Origin: Rhodoferax sp.
GTDB lineage: Bacteria; Pseudomonadota; Gammaproteobacteria; Burkholderiales; Burkholderiaceae_C
Direction: 5' to 3'
Assembly (NCBI GenBank): GCA_029865675.1
Contig: JARXAU010000170.1
Location: forward strand, 1-14,302
Length of the DNA: 14,302 nucleotides
Shown in pieces: positions 1 through 7,873 of this stretch (its first letter is position 1; each line of letters starts with the position of its first letter). The translations under genes and the position numbers were made by a program. The notes under the pieces are model-generated. The model was not told where the DNA came from and searched no databases. It worked only from the letters and a program-made list of their open reading frames with translations.

Positions 1-609
1 GCCCAGATGGCCGCGCGCGCCTTCGGCGAACACCGTGTATTTTCCCAGCAGTTCCATGCCCAGCTGAAAACTGTCCATGGGCACGCCATCTTTGCCAATG
101 CCCATATTGCCGGTGGCCACGCCTTTGACCGCTCCGCCGTCGGAGTACAAAACCTCAGCGCCGGTAAAGCCCGGGAATATCTCCACGCCCAGGGCTTCGG
201 CCTGCTCGGCCATCCATTTGGTGACATTGCCAAGGCTGACGATGTAATTGCCGTGGTTGTCGGCAAAGGGCGGCAGCACCATATTGGGCACCCGAAAGCC
301 AGATTTTTCGCCCAAAAACACATAGGCGTCGTCGGTGACGGGCTGGTTCAGCGGCGCGCCACGGGCCCTCCAGTCGGGAATCAGCTCGGTCAGCGCCTTG
401 GGGTCCATGATGGCGCCCGACAAGATATGCGCGCCGGGCTCGGAGCCCTTCTCCAGCACCACCACCGACACCTCTTTGCCTTGTTCAGCGGCGAGTTGCT
501 TGACGCGGATGGCGGTGGCCAGGCCGCCGGGGCCACCACCGACCACCACCACGTCGTATTCCATGGATTCACGGGGGCCAAACTGGGCCAGTATTTCTTG
601 GTTGATCAT
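1..609 (-). CDS. Electron transfer flavoprotein-ubiquinone oxidoreductase, N-terminal part (3' end outside window)
   Basis: The first 203 residues of ETF-QO are visible; family members are roughly 550-570 residues, so about two thirds lies beyond base 1. The enzyme passes electrons from reduced ETF, loaded by acyl-CoA and other flavin dehydrogenases, to ubiquinone at the inner membrane. Seen: a Rossmann FAD-binding motif GGGPGG at residues 24-29 after a hydrophobic strand (YDVVVV), an acidic residue at the end of strand 2 (E53 in VLEKG), the family block GAHILSGA (59-66), the NHGNYI segment (118-123) and FAEGARGHLG at the cut end. The 4Fe-4S domain is not in the window. The ATG at 609 gives the usual short leader before MEYDVVVV; only a weak GAGAG-type site precedes it. 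It lies 110 bases downstream of the SDR gene on the same strand, consistent with acyl-CoA oxidation. Identity rests on remembered family similarity and is strong. Confidence 0.93.
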   Translation of the reverse strand, partial: MINQEILAQFGPRESMEYDVVVVGGGPGGLATAIRVKQLAAEQGKEVSVVVLEKGSEPGAHILSGAIMDPKALTELIPDWRARGAPLNQPVTDDAYVFLGEKSGFRVPNMVLPPFADNHGNYIVSLGNVTKWMAEQAEALGVEIFPGFTGAEVLYSDGGAVKGVATGNMGIGKDGVPMDSFQLGMELLGKYTVFAEGARGHLG

Positions 610-719
610 GAAGCTCTCGCTGGATATTGAATGCAAGGTGCGGGCGACGGCGCTGGCACCCAAACGGTCGACACGGGCGCCGACGCGGCCTCTCAGTCAC
701 CCGGCTCCGAATTCTAGGG

Positions 720-1478
720 TTAACGCGGAGCGAGGCGAATGGCCCCGTCCAGCCGAATGACTTCGCCGTTCAGCATGTCGTTCTCAAAAATGTGCAGCGC
801 GAGTTTGGCGTAGTCTTGCGGCGTACCCAGGCGCGAAGGGAAGGGGACGCTTGCGGCCAGCGAGTCTTGCACCTCTTGGGGCATGCCAAACATCATGGGC
901 GTGCCAAAAATGCCGGGAGCAATCGTCATATTGCGAATGCCGTTGCGCGCCAGGTCGCGGGCAATCGGCAGGGTCATGCCCACAATGCCGCCCTTGGATG
1001 CGCTGTAAGCGGCTTGGCCAACCTGGCCGTCATACGCTGCTACTGAGGCGGTGGAGATCATCACGCCGCGCTCGCCGGTGGCTTCGGGCTCGTTTTTGCA
1101 CATGGCGTCGGCGGCCAAGCGAATCATGTTGAAGCTGCCCACCAGGTTGACGGTAATGCACTTGGTGAACACGCCCAAGTTATGCGCGCCGTGCTTGCCC
1201 ACGGTTTTCTCAGCCGGCGCAATGCCTGCGCAGTTCACCAAGCCCATCAACTTGCCCAGCGACACCGCCTTGGCGACCACGGCCTGGCCGTCGGCTTCGT
1301 TGCTGACGTCGCACTTGACGAAAGCGCCGCCAATTTCCTGCGCAATGGCCTCGCCTTTTTCGGCCTGCATGTCGGCAATCACCACGGTTGCGCCATGGGC
1401 GCTAAGCATGCGGGCAGTGCCCTCACCCAAACCTGATGCGCCACCGGTGACGATAAAAACTTTTCCTGCGATGTCCAT
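720..1478 (-). CDS. SDR family NAD-dependent dehydrogenase, 3-hydroxyacyl-CoA dehydrogenase type 2 (HSD10-like)
   Basis: A 252-residue classical short-chain dehydrogenase/reductase. Seen: cofactor motif TGGASGLG at 11-18, Asp36 after the second strand (prefers NAD over NADP), NCAG at 82-85, Asn111, and a catalytic triad Ser145-Tyr158-Lys162 within the stretch ASVAAYDGQVGQAAYSASK. That stretch, followed by GGIVGMTLPIARDLA and the TIAPGIFGTP loop (185-194), is characteristic of the HSD17B10/type-2 3-hydroxyacyl-CoA dehydrogenase group. The likely reaction is (S)-3-hydroxyacyl-CoA + NAD+ to 3-oxoacyl-CoA in the cytoplasm. The ATG at 1478 has a good GGAG (1485-1488) 6 bases upstream. ETF-QO follows on the same strand, which supports a beta-oxidation role. 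Exact chain-length preference cannot be read from the sequence; other SDR substrates remain possible. Confidence 0.93.
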   Translation of the reverse strand: MDIAGKVFIVTGGASGLGEGTARMLSAHGATVVIADMQAEKGEAIAQEIGGAFVKCDVSNEADGQAVVAKAVSLGKLMGLVNCAGIAPAEKTVGKHGAHNLGVFTKCITVNLVGSFNMIRLAADAMCKNEPEATGERGVMISTASVAAYDGQVGQAAYSASKGGIVGMTLPIARDLARNGIRNMTIAPGIFGTPMMFGMPQEVQDSLAASVPFPSRLGTPQDYAKLALHIFENDMLNGEVIRLDGAIRLAPR

Positions 1479-1615
1479 GGAATGCTCCGACTTGGGTATT
1501 GAATAACTGGTGTGGTCCGCTCCGCCGTGTCAAGGCAGTCCGCAGCCCCTGAATTATGTCGCAGCGCGTCCTGTCTCTTGGTCTGCGCAAGGGGGCCAAT
1601 GGGGCTTTGGCGTTG

Positions 1616-3853
1616 CTACTTTCGGTCAAACTGCGTAGCACCGTCCCAGTCGCTTGGGCGGGGCGTAAGCTGGTACTCGGCTGCACGGTCAGAAAAAAGT
1701 GCGTACAAAGCGCAATCTGGTTTGGACAAGCGAAGTTTCACGAACAGCGCGTGAGCTACTAACCATTGCTGTCGCCGGTAGGCAGCGAGTGCAAGGTCCC
1801 ACTGCGCCTTTTCTTGGTGAAGCTCGGAACTGCATTCAAGGGCTAAACCCAGGGGTTCAAAAATTCTTACTGCGTCGTCTTTGCCTTTCACACGGACCAA
1901 GTCCACTTCGCGGCACAGCCAACCGCGCAGTAAATCGCGCGTGGCCTCGCCAATCAAAACATCGACGCCGTAAACCTTGGTGAGACCCTCAAGCCGCGCC
2001 CCGAGATTGACCGCGTCCCCCATCACCGTATAGGCCCGTCGGATTTTGGAACCCATGTCCCCCACGCGCATAGACCCGGAATTAAGGCCAATACCGATTC
2101 TGAGTTCCGGCCACGCTTTGGCCTGAAACTCCAGATTCAGCTTACCGGCTGCCCGCTGCATCGCAATAGCGGCATGCACCGCGTCCTGGGCGTGCTGGGC
2201 ATTGGGTACCGGCGCGCCCCAAAACGCCATCACCGCATCACCAATGTATTTGTCCAAGGTGCCTCGATAGCCATCGCGGACCACTTCGCTCATGGCGGTG
2301 AGGTAGGCGTTGATGAGCTCGGCCAGTGCTTCCGGGCTTAAGTGCTCTGAAATGGCGGTGAAATTCCGCACATCGGCGAACAGAACCGTCAATTCCCGCT
2401 CCATGGGCGCCATCGTGAAGGCTTCGGGGTTTTCTGCCATTTTTGTGACCAGTTCTGGGGGCACGTAATTGGCGAAGAGGGCAGACATCTGCCGCCTGCC
2501 ACGCGCCTCTACAAAATACCCGTAGCCCATTCCATACAAGAACAAAACCAGCAAGCAGGCCAAGGGCGTGGACATCGGAAGCATCAGCTGCTGCGTCAGC
2601 ACGGCACCCATTCCCAGCGATACCGTTGCGAGCAACGCAGCCAAAAACACAACAAGCGTGTAAGACGGCTTGAGTCGGCCCCCTGCGAAAACCATCAGCC
2701 CGCCCAACATCATCGTGCCTAGCAGCTCTACGGCTTGCGCGTAAGCGGGGGCCTGAAACAGGCGCTGGTCGAGCAGACCAGTGATCAGGTTGGCGTGCAC
2801 TTCTACGCCCGGAAAACTGACGCTGGTTGGCGTGGTGACGAGATCGGCAAGACCGGCTGCAGAGGTGCCTACCAAGACGATACGTTGGCTTAGTTGCTCT
2901 TTGGGAACACGCCCATGCAGTACGTCCGAGGCTGAAACGTATGGAAAACTGTGGGCCGCGCCACGAAACGGCACCAATGCATTGAGCGCACGGTCCACCG
3001 GTACCGCCAGACCGCCCACGATGAGCTTCTCCACCCGGCGCCCGGACTGGCCATCGTCTGCGGCCATTGCCTCCAAAGGGCCGGAACCAGTGAGAACTTG
3101 CAAGACCGCCAAACCCAAGGCCGGATAGTAGAGACCACTGTGCTCCACCAGCAAAGGTACACGACGGGTCACACCATCGTCATCCCGCAGCGGGTTGAGG
3201 TGCCCCGCGCCCGCAGCGCGGCCCTGCAGTTTTGGCAACAATCCGGCATATCCAGGAAAAGACTGCGCACGCACGTCCCCCAAGCCCCACGGTTTGGGGT
3301 CGAACCCGTTCGGTAACGTGGCACTTTTCGAAGGCATACCGTTGTGAAAAGCGTAACCCAGCACAACCGGGCCAGATTGCAGCGACTGGCCTAGCAAGTC
3401 ATCAAAGGACAAGCGGCGGCGCAATTGCGGTAGCTCGGCAACAAAAGCGGCGTTGTTTCTGAGTTCGTTTCTCCCCAGCTGTTCGAGGATATCGAGGCCT
3501 GAGGAGTCGTCCTTTTCGGACAAAACGATGTCGAAAGCGACCAGAGATACGCGGTAGTCTTGGAACAGCTTGTCTACGAGCTGGGCCAAGCGGTCACGCC
3601 GCCAGGGCCAGCGGCCTTCGCCACCCAGTTCCTTTTCTTGCAGGCTCTTCTCGTCGATATCGACGATGACGACGCGCTCGTCTAGGCTGCGTGGTGCCAC
3701 CGCACGGACTCGCAGGTCGTAAAGCAGTGCTTCCACGCGCGGCAACAGTGGCAATGTCCACCAGGCAGCAGCATGGCCCGCGAACAGTCCAACCAGTGCC
3801 CAAGCCACCAAGTGCCGCCCCGAGTTTCGCCGCCACCAATGCTGCCGCATCAC
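1616..3853 (-). CDS. CHASE2 domain-containing adenylate cyclase (class III), membrane-bound
   Basis: A 745-residue membrane sensor that should convert ATP to cAMP. Layout: an N-terminal membrane segment at about 16-36, a large extracytoplasmic CHASE2 sensor at about 40-365, three closely spaced membrane segments (about 374-391, 398-421, 428-447), a short linker, and a class III cyclase domain at about 485-665. Catalytic features seen: metal-binding Asp494 (LFADVRNFT) and Asp539 (DKYIGD), adenine-selecting Lys535 and Asp613, and Asn616/Arg620 in the GDAVNLGARLE block. The Lys/Asp pair predicts adenylate rather than guanylate cyclase. An 80-residue tail follows the catalytic domain. The gene begins GTG-ATG at 3853/3850; TAGGCG (3857-3862) lies 6 bases before the GTG, so either start could be used. 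It begins 7 bases after the fecR-like gene stops, so the two are almost certainly co-transcribed. The sensed signal is unknown. Confidence 0.94.
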   Translation of the reverse strand: MMRQHWWRRNSGRHLVAWALVGLFAGHAAAWWTLPLLPRVEALLYDLRVRAVAPRSLDERVVIVDIDEKSLQEKELGGEGRWPWRRDRLAQLVDKLFQDYRVSLVAFDIVLSEKDDSSGLDILEQLGRNELRNNAAFVAELPQLRRRLSFDDLLGQSLQSGPVVLGYAFHNGMPSKSATLPNGFDPKPWGLGDVRAQSFPGYAGLLPKLQGRAAGAGHLNPLRDDDGVTRRVPLLVEHSGLYYPALGLAVLQVLTGSGPLEAMAADDGQSGRRVEKLIVGGLAVPVDRALNALVPFRGAAHSFPYVSASDVLHGRVPKEQLSQRIVLVGTSAAGLADLVTTPTSVSFPGVEVHANLITGLLDQRLFQAPAYAQAVELLGTMMLGGLMVFAGGRLKPSYTLVVFLAALLATVSLGMGAVLTQQLMLPMSTPLACLLVLFLYGMGYGYFVEARGRRQMSALFANYVPPELVTKMAENPEAFTMAPMERELTVLFADVRNFTAISEHLSPEALAELINAYLTAMSEVVRDGYRGTLDKYIGDAVMAFWGAPVPNAQHAQDAVHAAIAMQRAAGKLNLEFQAKAWPELRIGIGLNSGSMRVGDMGSKIRRAYTVMGDAVNLGARLEGLTKVYGVDVLIGEATRDLLRGWLCREVDLVRVKGKDDAVRIFEPLGLALECSSELHQEKAQWDLALAAYRRQQWLVAHALFVKLRLSKPDCALYALFSDRAAEYQLTPRPSDWDGATQFDRK

Positions 3854-3860
3854 GCTGCGC

Positions 3861-5000
3861 CTAGCGGCTTAGATCGTCCACCTTCAGGTAGATCTTGCTG
3901 TTGTGAGGGCGGGCGCTGCTTGAAGAGATCACATTTGCAGATGACCCGCTCCAAAGCCCTTGGCCGCTGACATCGGTCCAAACGCCTAAGTTCACGCTCA
4001 AGCTGGTGACGACCTTATTGGCCTGGCCGCCAGCGGAACCCACACTCTGGCTTTGCGCCATGAACTGCAGAAGTGCTTTGTTGCCGCTGACCTTGGCCAC
4101 AACGTCGAACAGACTTTGGCTTGCAGGTCTGGCACCGACTCGGGCGGCTTTGCCTGCAGCCGGGTCTTGGGCGAAGCCCAAGCTCGCGCGCTCGCCCTCC
4201 AGGGCGCGTACGCGCTGCTCGGTGTTGTTGTCACGGCTGCTGATAGAGCTGACGGTGGATTCCTCCCCGTCGCCTAACCGGACTGATATCTGCAAGGAGC
4301 GGGGCGTCGTTGGAGCGGCTTCGCCCCGCTGGGCCGCATTGGGCTGGATACTCATGAATTCGGGAATGCGGGGCAGCAGCTGCGGATTGTCACCGGGCGC
4401 CATGCCTATAAACCCTGCTTCGCCCTGGTTCAAAGTGACCCGTCCGGACGGGCCTTCCAGCACGGTTGAGCCCGCGAACACCCGGTTGTAGGTGCCCGGC
4501 TGTGTATTGAGCCGGGCGGCAATGCCTGCGGTGGCAAAGGTGACGTCAAACTCGGTGCCGCGAATGCCAATGGTCGCGTTGGGTGTGCTCAGCCTGTAGT
4601 CGCCAGGCGAGGCCTTGCCAATCGAGCCGGTGACTTGGCGCAGGGTGCCGCTCAGCAGTTTGAGCACCGCTTCGTTCTTGGGCGCGCCATGCTGGTCAGA
4701 GCGATAGCGCTGAATCTTGAGCTGCGAGTCTGGTCGCACCCAGATGATGGCGTCGTCAATCATGCGGATTTGGACGTTCGAGTTGGTGTTGGTAGCGACG
4801 GTATCGCCTTCATAAAGGTCGTCTCCGCGCTGGGCCGGCCGCTCTTGGCCGGTATGCTGGGAAATTCGCGCAGTACCGACCACGATCCCAATCTTGCCCG
4901 CACTCGCCCATGCGCCTTGCGCCCCTAGGCAAATCGCCAAGCTACACAGCGTTGCCAAAAGGTGGGGTAAGTAAGCCCCCAATCGATTGCAGCTTGCCAT
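3861..5000 (-). CDS. FecR domain-containing exported protein
   Basis: A 379-residue protein with a clear Sec signal peptide (hydrophobic 10-28, likely cleavage near AWASA at 30-34), so it acts in the periplasm or envelope. The FecR domain spans about 40-200: GDDLYEGDTVAT (59-70), a conserved hydrophobic core, then the hallmark TPNATIGIRGTEFDV at 139-153. Unlike classical FecR there is no cytoplasmic N-terminus and no neighbouring ECF sigma gene, so it should not be read as an iron-dicitrate regulator. The C-terminal half (about 235-379) is Ser/Gly/Ala rich; its RALEGERASLGF stretch faintly resembles beta-rich segments of secretin-like proteins, which I cannot confirm. ATG at 5000 has AAGG (5008-5011) 7 bases upstream. 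It is the first gene of a pair with the CHASE2 cyclase, and probably helps present an envelope or cell-surface signal to it (inference). Confidence 0.9.
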   Translation of the reverse strand: MASCNRLGAYLPHLLATLCSLAICLGAQGAWASAGKIGIVVGTARISQHTGQERPAQRGDDLYEGDTVATNTNSNVQIRMIDDAIIWVRPDSQLKIQRYRSDQHGAPKNEAVLKLLSGTLRQVTGSIGKASPGDYRLSTPNATIGIRGTEFDVTFATAGIAARLNTQPGTYNRVFAGSTVLEGPSGRVTLNQGEAGFIGMAPGDNPQLLPRIPEFMSIQPNAAQRGEAAPTTPRSLQISVRLGDGEESTVSSISSRDNNTEQRVRALEGERASLGFAQDPAAGKAARVGARPASQSLFDVVAKVSGNKALLQFMAQSQSVGSAGGQANKVVTSLSVNLGVWTDVSGQGLWSGSSANVISSSSARPHNSKIYLKVDDLSR

Positions 5001-5113
5001 GGACAGACCTTTTGTAAAAATGATATTTTTTGCAGTTTAATTGTTTATAAACGCTTAAATCTCTTTTTTAGCGACCCTGGTGTCAAACTCGCTACGGGCG
5101 CCCGGCTGCGTAC
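5001..5113 (-). promoter_or_regulatory. AT-rich region upstream of the fecR/cyclase pair with a candidate promoter
   Basis: The 113 bases between xth and the fecR-like gene contain a strikingly AT-rich core (about 5011-5070) in otherwise GC-rich surroundings. A perfect -35 hexamer TTGACA is present on the minus strand (5086-5081), but the hexamer 17 bases downstream (GAGATT, 5063-5058) is a poor -10. Other possible -10 sequences (TATAAA at 5049-5044, TATCAT at 5025-5020) lack a good -35. A perfect 10-base palindrome GTTTATAAAC sits at 5043-5052 and another, CGGGCGCCCG, at 5095-5104. I infer the promoter of the pair lies here, possibly with an operator, but cannot fix the start site. Confidence 0.4.
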
Positions 5114-5887
5114 TCAGGGGCTTAGGTTGACATCAAGAACTACCGGTGCATGGTCGCTCGGTCGCTCGTTTTTACGTGGGGCCTTGTCTATGTGGCACGC
5201 GCGCGCCCCAAGCTTGAGAGCGTTGCTGACCAAAATGTGGTCGATACGCAGCCCGCGGTTGCGCCGAAACGCAAAGTCGCGGTAGTCCCACCAGCTATAG
5301 CTTTGGGGCGGCTGCGCAAATAAGCGATAGCTGTCGTGCAAACCTAGGGCGACCAGTGAGCGGAGTTGGTAGCGCTCTTCGTCGGTGCAATGGATCTGGT
5401 CGCGCATTCCCTCCGGATCCCAGACGTCGTCGTCATCAAAAGTGATGTTGTAGTCGCCCATGAGTACCAGGTGAGGGTGCGCTTCAAGTTCTGTTTTAAC
5501 CCAACTCCTCAGACTTTTGAGCCACTCCATCTTGTACTCAAATTTATCGCTGCCGGGAGCTTGACCGTTGGGAAAGTAGGCTCCGATCACCCGCAGGCTT
5601 GCCACACTAGCGGTAATCACCCGGGCCATATCATCGGCAAAGCCGGGAATGTTTTTGACCACATTGGTCGCCGGTGTGCGGCTTAACAGCGCCACACCGT
5701 TGTATGTTTTTTGGCCGAACCACTGCGCGTGGTAGCCGGCGGCTGTAAAGGCGTCGGCCGGAAACTTATCGTCTGTAAGTTTGGTTTCTTGCAAAACCAA
5801 AACGTCAACCGGATTGGCCTGCAGCCAATCAAGCACCTGTGGGAGGCGCACAGTCAGAGAGTTCACATTCCAGGTAGCGAGTTGCAT
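5114..5887 (-). CDS. xth: Exodeoxyribonuclease III (AP endonuclease)
   Basis: A 257-residue ExoIII-family DNA repair enzyme: it cleaves 5' of abasic sites and removes nucleotides 3' to 5' from duplex DNA, using Mg2+. All catalytic positions of the EEP fold are visible: Asn7 (TWNVNSL), Glu34 (LQETK), Tyr104, Asp145 and Asn147 (GDYNI), Asp216 (RIDHIL) and the terminal Asp245-His246 pair (PSDHAP). Length matches the family. I place the start at the ATG at 5887 because homologs begin M-x-LATWNVNSL. The frame is open further upstream (ATG at 5917, GTG at 5932), and the only Shine-Dalgarno-like run (AAGGTGG) lies upstream of 5917, so a 10-residue longer form is possible. It is divergent from the SOUL gene, with about 194 bases between them. 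Confidence 0.94.
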   Translation of the reverse strand: MQLATWNVNSLTVRLPQVLDWLQANPVDVLVLQETKLTDDKFPADAFTAAGYHAQWFGQKTYNGVALLSRTPATNVVKNIPGFADDMARVITASVASLRVIGAYFPNGQAPGSDKFEYKMEWLKSLRSWVKTELEAHPHLVLMGDYNITFDDDDVWDPEGMRDQIHCTDEERYQLRSLVALGLHDSYRLFAQPPQSYSWWDYRDFAFRRNRGLRIDHILVSNALKLGARACHIDKAPRKNERPSDHAPVVLDVNLSP

Positions 5888-6081
5888 GGGGTTTTTGCAA
5901 AGTAGCGTGGGCTGCATTGTCGCTGGCGCCACCTTGGACGTTGAAAGGCACTTCGCTGCAGTTCAGAGGTGGTCAGCCAGCCGGAGCCAGAGCTGCGAGC
6001 AGGGATAAGTGTGCTGGCGCACGTTATGCTGCCTCAGAAACGGCAATACTAGCCATTCAATAATTTCTGAAACATCCGAGC
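5888..6081. promoter_or_regulatory. Divergent intergenic region between xth and the SOUL gene
   Basis: This 194-base region must hold the promoters for xth (minus) and the SOUL-family gene (plus), since both genes point away from it. I looked for -35/-10 pairs on both strands and found only weak candidates, such as AATAAT near 6058-6063 for the plus strand without a good -35. No repeat, terminator hairpin or coding-like frame stands out, apart from the possible short upstream extension of xth. Confidence 0.35.
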
Positions 6082-6762
6082 ATGAAAGCAGGCAGTCAAA
6101 TGCAAAATTTCGAAAGAGTCGGGCTAGGCGCAAGGCTTGGCACTGCGGTTTCGTCTGTAGCGTTCGGGCTCGTGTTGTTTGCCATTCCCATGACCCTTCA
6201 CGCCACCGAAGAACCTAGCTACCAGGTCGTCCAAAGTCTGTCTGGCGTCGAGGTGCGCTTGTATGAGGCCTACACGGTCGCGGAACTTGTCGTGCCAGGG
6301 CCCGCCGACGAAGCAGGGAACCAGGCCTTTCCAGTCTTAGCGGGCTATATTTTTGGCAAGAACAAGGGGGAGCGAAAACTCGCTATGACCGCCCCGGTGA
6401 CGCAGGCGGCGGTGCCAGTCAAACTGGACATGACAGCGCCCGTGATTCAAACGCCGCAGCCCGGTGGTTTTCGGGTCCAGTTTGTCCTTCCGAAAGGCGT
6501 GACAGCAGCTTCAGCGCCCGAGCCCTTGGACCCCCAAGTCACGCTTCGCGACATCGCACCGCACCGCGTTGCGGTGATTCGATACTCCGGATTTTGGTCA
6601 GAGGCCAATTACCAGGAGCATTTGGCTTCGCTACAGGCAGCATTGCGATCAGCCAACCTGCTTGCGGTGGGAGAGCCCCTGTATTCGCGTTACAACGCGC
6701 CATTTACACCCTGGTTTTTGCGGCGCAACGAAATTTGGCTGCGTCTCGCGACCGCGAAGTGA
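6082..6762 (+). CDS. SOUL family heme-binding protein, exported
   Basis: A 226-residue protein with an N-terminal hydrophobic segment (about 22-39, FGLVLFAIPMTLHA) that looks like a signal peptide with cleavage near LHA-TEE (40-43), placing it in the periplasm or membrane-attached. The remainder is a SOUL/HEBP domain: the YEAYTVAELVV strand, the family's paired motif copies KLAMTAPV and KLDMTAPV at about 99-119, FVLPKGV (about 135-141) and a C-terminal PWFLRRNEIWL signature. SOUL proteins bind heme or other tetrapyrroles, but the physiological role in bacteria is not settled. The start could also be ATG 6100 (residue 7), which would keep the signal peptide; neither has a strong ribosome site. 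The DUF2805 gene follows 69 bases downstream on the same strand and may be co-transcribed. Confidence 0.9.
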   Translation: MKAGSQMQNFERVGLGARLGTAVSSVAFGLVLFAIPMTLHATEEPSYQVVQSLSGVEVRLYEAYTVAELVVPGPADEAGNQAFPVLAGYIFGKNKGERKLAMTAPVTQAAVPVKLDMTAPVIQTPQPGGFRVQFVLPKGVTAASAPEPLDPQVTLRDIAPHRVAVIRYSGFWSEANYQEHLASLQAALRSANLLAVGEPLYSRYNAPFTPWFLRRNEIWLRLATAK

Positions 6763-6831
6763 AGGCGTTGGCAGGGCTGGCATGCCAAAATCAACGCCGA
6801 TCACCATGTTCAACTTTCGTTCCTCGTTTCA

Positions 6832-7116
6832 ATGATGGCAGCCGTTAAGCAGGACAAGCGCGGCGCTTCAGCGTTGCTGAGCGATTCCGATATCTCGCGC
6901 ATCGTTGAGATGGCGTGGGAGGACCGTACTGCGTTTGAGGCAATTGAGGCGCAATTCGGGCTCAACGAGTCAGGCGTCGTCGCCCTGATGCGCAAGCACA
7001 TGAAGCCATCGTCTTTTCGCATGTGGAGAAAGCGCACGGCGGGGCGCACCACCAAGCATGCTGTATTGCGCGGCGCAGTCTTTTTGCGCCACCGCGCAAC
7101 GCACACCCGGCCTTGA
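6832..7116 (+). CDS. TIGR03643 / DUF2805 family protein
   Basis: A 94-residue basic protein of a conserved family of unknown function. The core, residues 17-80, is typical: LSDSDISRIVEMAWEDRT, then FEAIEAQFGLNESGVVALMR, then KPSSFRMWRKRTAGRTTKHAVLR. The middle part reads like a helix-turn-helix (AIEAQFGLNESGVVALMR) and the Arg/Lys-rich part that follows could bind nucleic acid; this is inference only. The last 15 residues (Arg/His rich) lie beyond the conserved block. The gene begins with two successive ATG codons (6832 and 6835) and no visible ribosome-binding site. It follows the SOUL gene on the same strand and is convergent with the ankyrin gene. Confidence 0.85.
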   Translation: MMAAVKQDKRGASALLSDSDISRIVEMAWEDRTAFEAIEAQFGLNESGVVALMRKHMKPSSFRMWRKRTAGRTTKHAVLRGAVFLRHRATHTRP

Positions 7117-7231
7117 TCGCGTTCCCAGAATTCTCTCGGGTGCGATTTCGATATTTACATAATACACATCGTATGAAGTGCACAATGAAGGAGCACACGG
7201 CGTTCCAAGTGCGTTACTGGCTTTCGGAGAT

Positions 7232-7873
7232 CTACAGCTTCTGAGCAATCAGTTTGTAAATCTCCTCGCGCCCCGACGCTTTGGCAAAGTCGAGGGCGCT
7301 TAGCCCTTTTTGATTGCGCAAATGCGCATCGGCCCCCGCCACCAGCAAGGCCGAGACTGTTGCGGTGTTACCGTACATGGCGGCCATCATCAATGGCGTG
7401 GTTTGGTTGGGCGACTCTGCGTCTATGTAGGCGTAGTGATCTAAAAGCAGTTTTACGATATCCGCGCGTCCTGCTGTGGCCGCGTAATGCAACGGGGTCC
7501 AACCGGTCTTGTTGACATCTGCATCCAGTGCAATCAGGCGTTCACACACTTCCCGCTTGCCAGCCAACGCTGCCAACATCAAGGCACTTTCGTCGTTGGG
7601 GTTGCGTTGCTCCGCCTGAATGCCCGGGGCATCCAGCAACACAGCCAGCACTTTGGAAGAAGATGTGTTCAATGCCAATAACAAACCATGCAGACCTGTC
7701 GGCCCCACCGTGTTGACGTCAAAGCCGCGCGCAATGAGCTTTGCGACCGTGGTGGCATCGTCGCGTTCAATGGCCTTGAAAAAATCATCATAAGAACCAG
7801 CAAAAGACGAAGAAAATGCAATAAAAACAAAAGCGTAAAGTGCTTTTTTAAAGTGATTAATTAACACTTTCAC
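7232..7873 (-). CDS. Exported ankyrin-repeat protein
   Basis: A 213-residue protein from the GTG at 7873. That start overlaps the TGA of the tatD-family gene by four bases (GTGA, 7870-7873) and yields a textbook signal peptide: MKVLINHFKKALYAFVFIAFSSSFAG. A further in-frame extension reaches 7942 but would put Cys- and Arg-rich sequence in front of the signal, so I reject it. The mature part is four to five ankyrin repeats, with recognisable consensus pieces such as ESALMLAALAGKREVCERLI, GWTPLHYAATAGRADIVKLLL and TPLMMAAMYGNTATVSALLVAGAD. It should act as a periplasmic protein-binding scaffold; the partner is unknown. It is the last gene of the mltG-tmk-holB-pilZ-tatD run. Codons for the signal peptide are unusually AT rich compared with the rest. 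No terminator hairpin with a T-run is visible after it. Confidence 0.9.
   Translation of the reverse strand: MKVLINHFKKALYAFVFIAFSSSFAGSYDDFFKAIERDDATTVAKLIARGFDVNTVGPTGLHGLLLALNTSSSKVLAVLLDAPGIQAEQRNPNDESALMLAALAGKREVCERLIALDADVNKTGWTPLHYAATAGRADIVKLLLDHYAYIDAESPNQTTPLMMAAMYGNTATVSALLVAGADAHLRNQKGLSALDFAKASGREEIYKLIAQKL

Noticed and set aside
7..630. Plus-strand open frame of 207 codons over the ETF-QO gene
   Set aside because: It is the antisense shadow of a clear ETF-QO coding sequence; its product has low-complexity His/Gly/Ala composition and no recognisable motif.
1594..1615. GCCAA/TTGGC hairpin downstream or upstream of the cyclase stop as a terminator
   Set aside because: Five-base stem with a 7-base loop and no following T-run; too weak to call.
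5043..5104. Palindromes and AGCGA/TCGCT hairpin with an adjacent A/T run between xth and fecR as a terminator
   Set aside because: The T-run falls on the wrong side of the stem for an intrinsic terminator on either relevant transcript; kept only as possible operator sites.
5150..5168. Tandem 8-base repeat GGTCGCTC near the 3' end of xth
   Set aside because: Only two copies, and they encode conserved residues (ERPSD) of the enzyme; explained by coding constraint and chance.
7173..7244. Short plus-strand frame (23 codons) with an AT-rich upstream sequence resembling a -10 box
   Set aside because: No ribosome-binding site at proper spacing, no -35, and it runs into the end of the ankyrin gene; nothing else supports translation.
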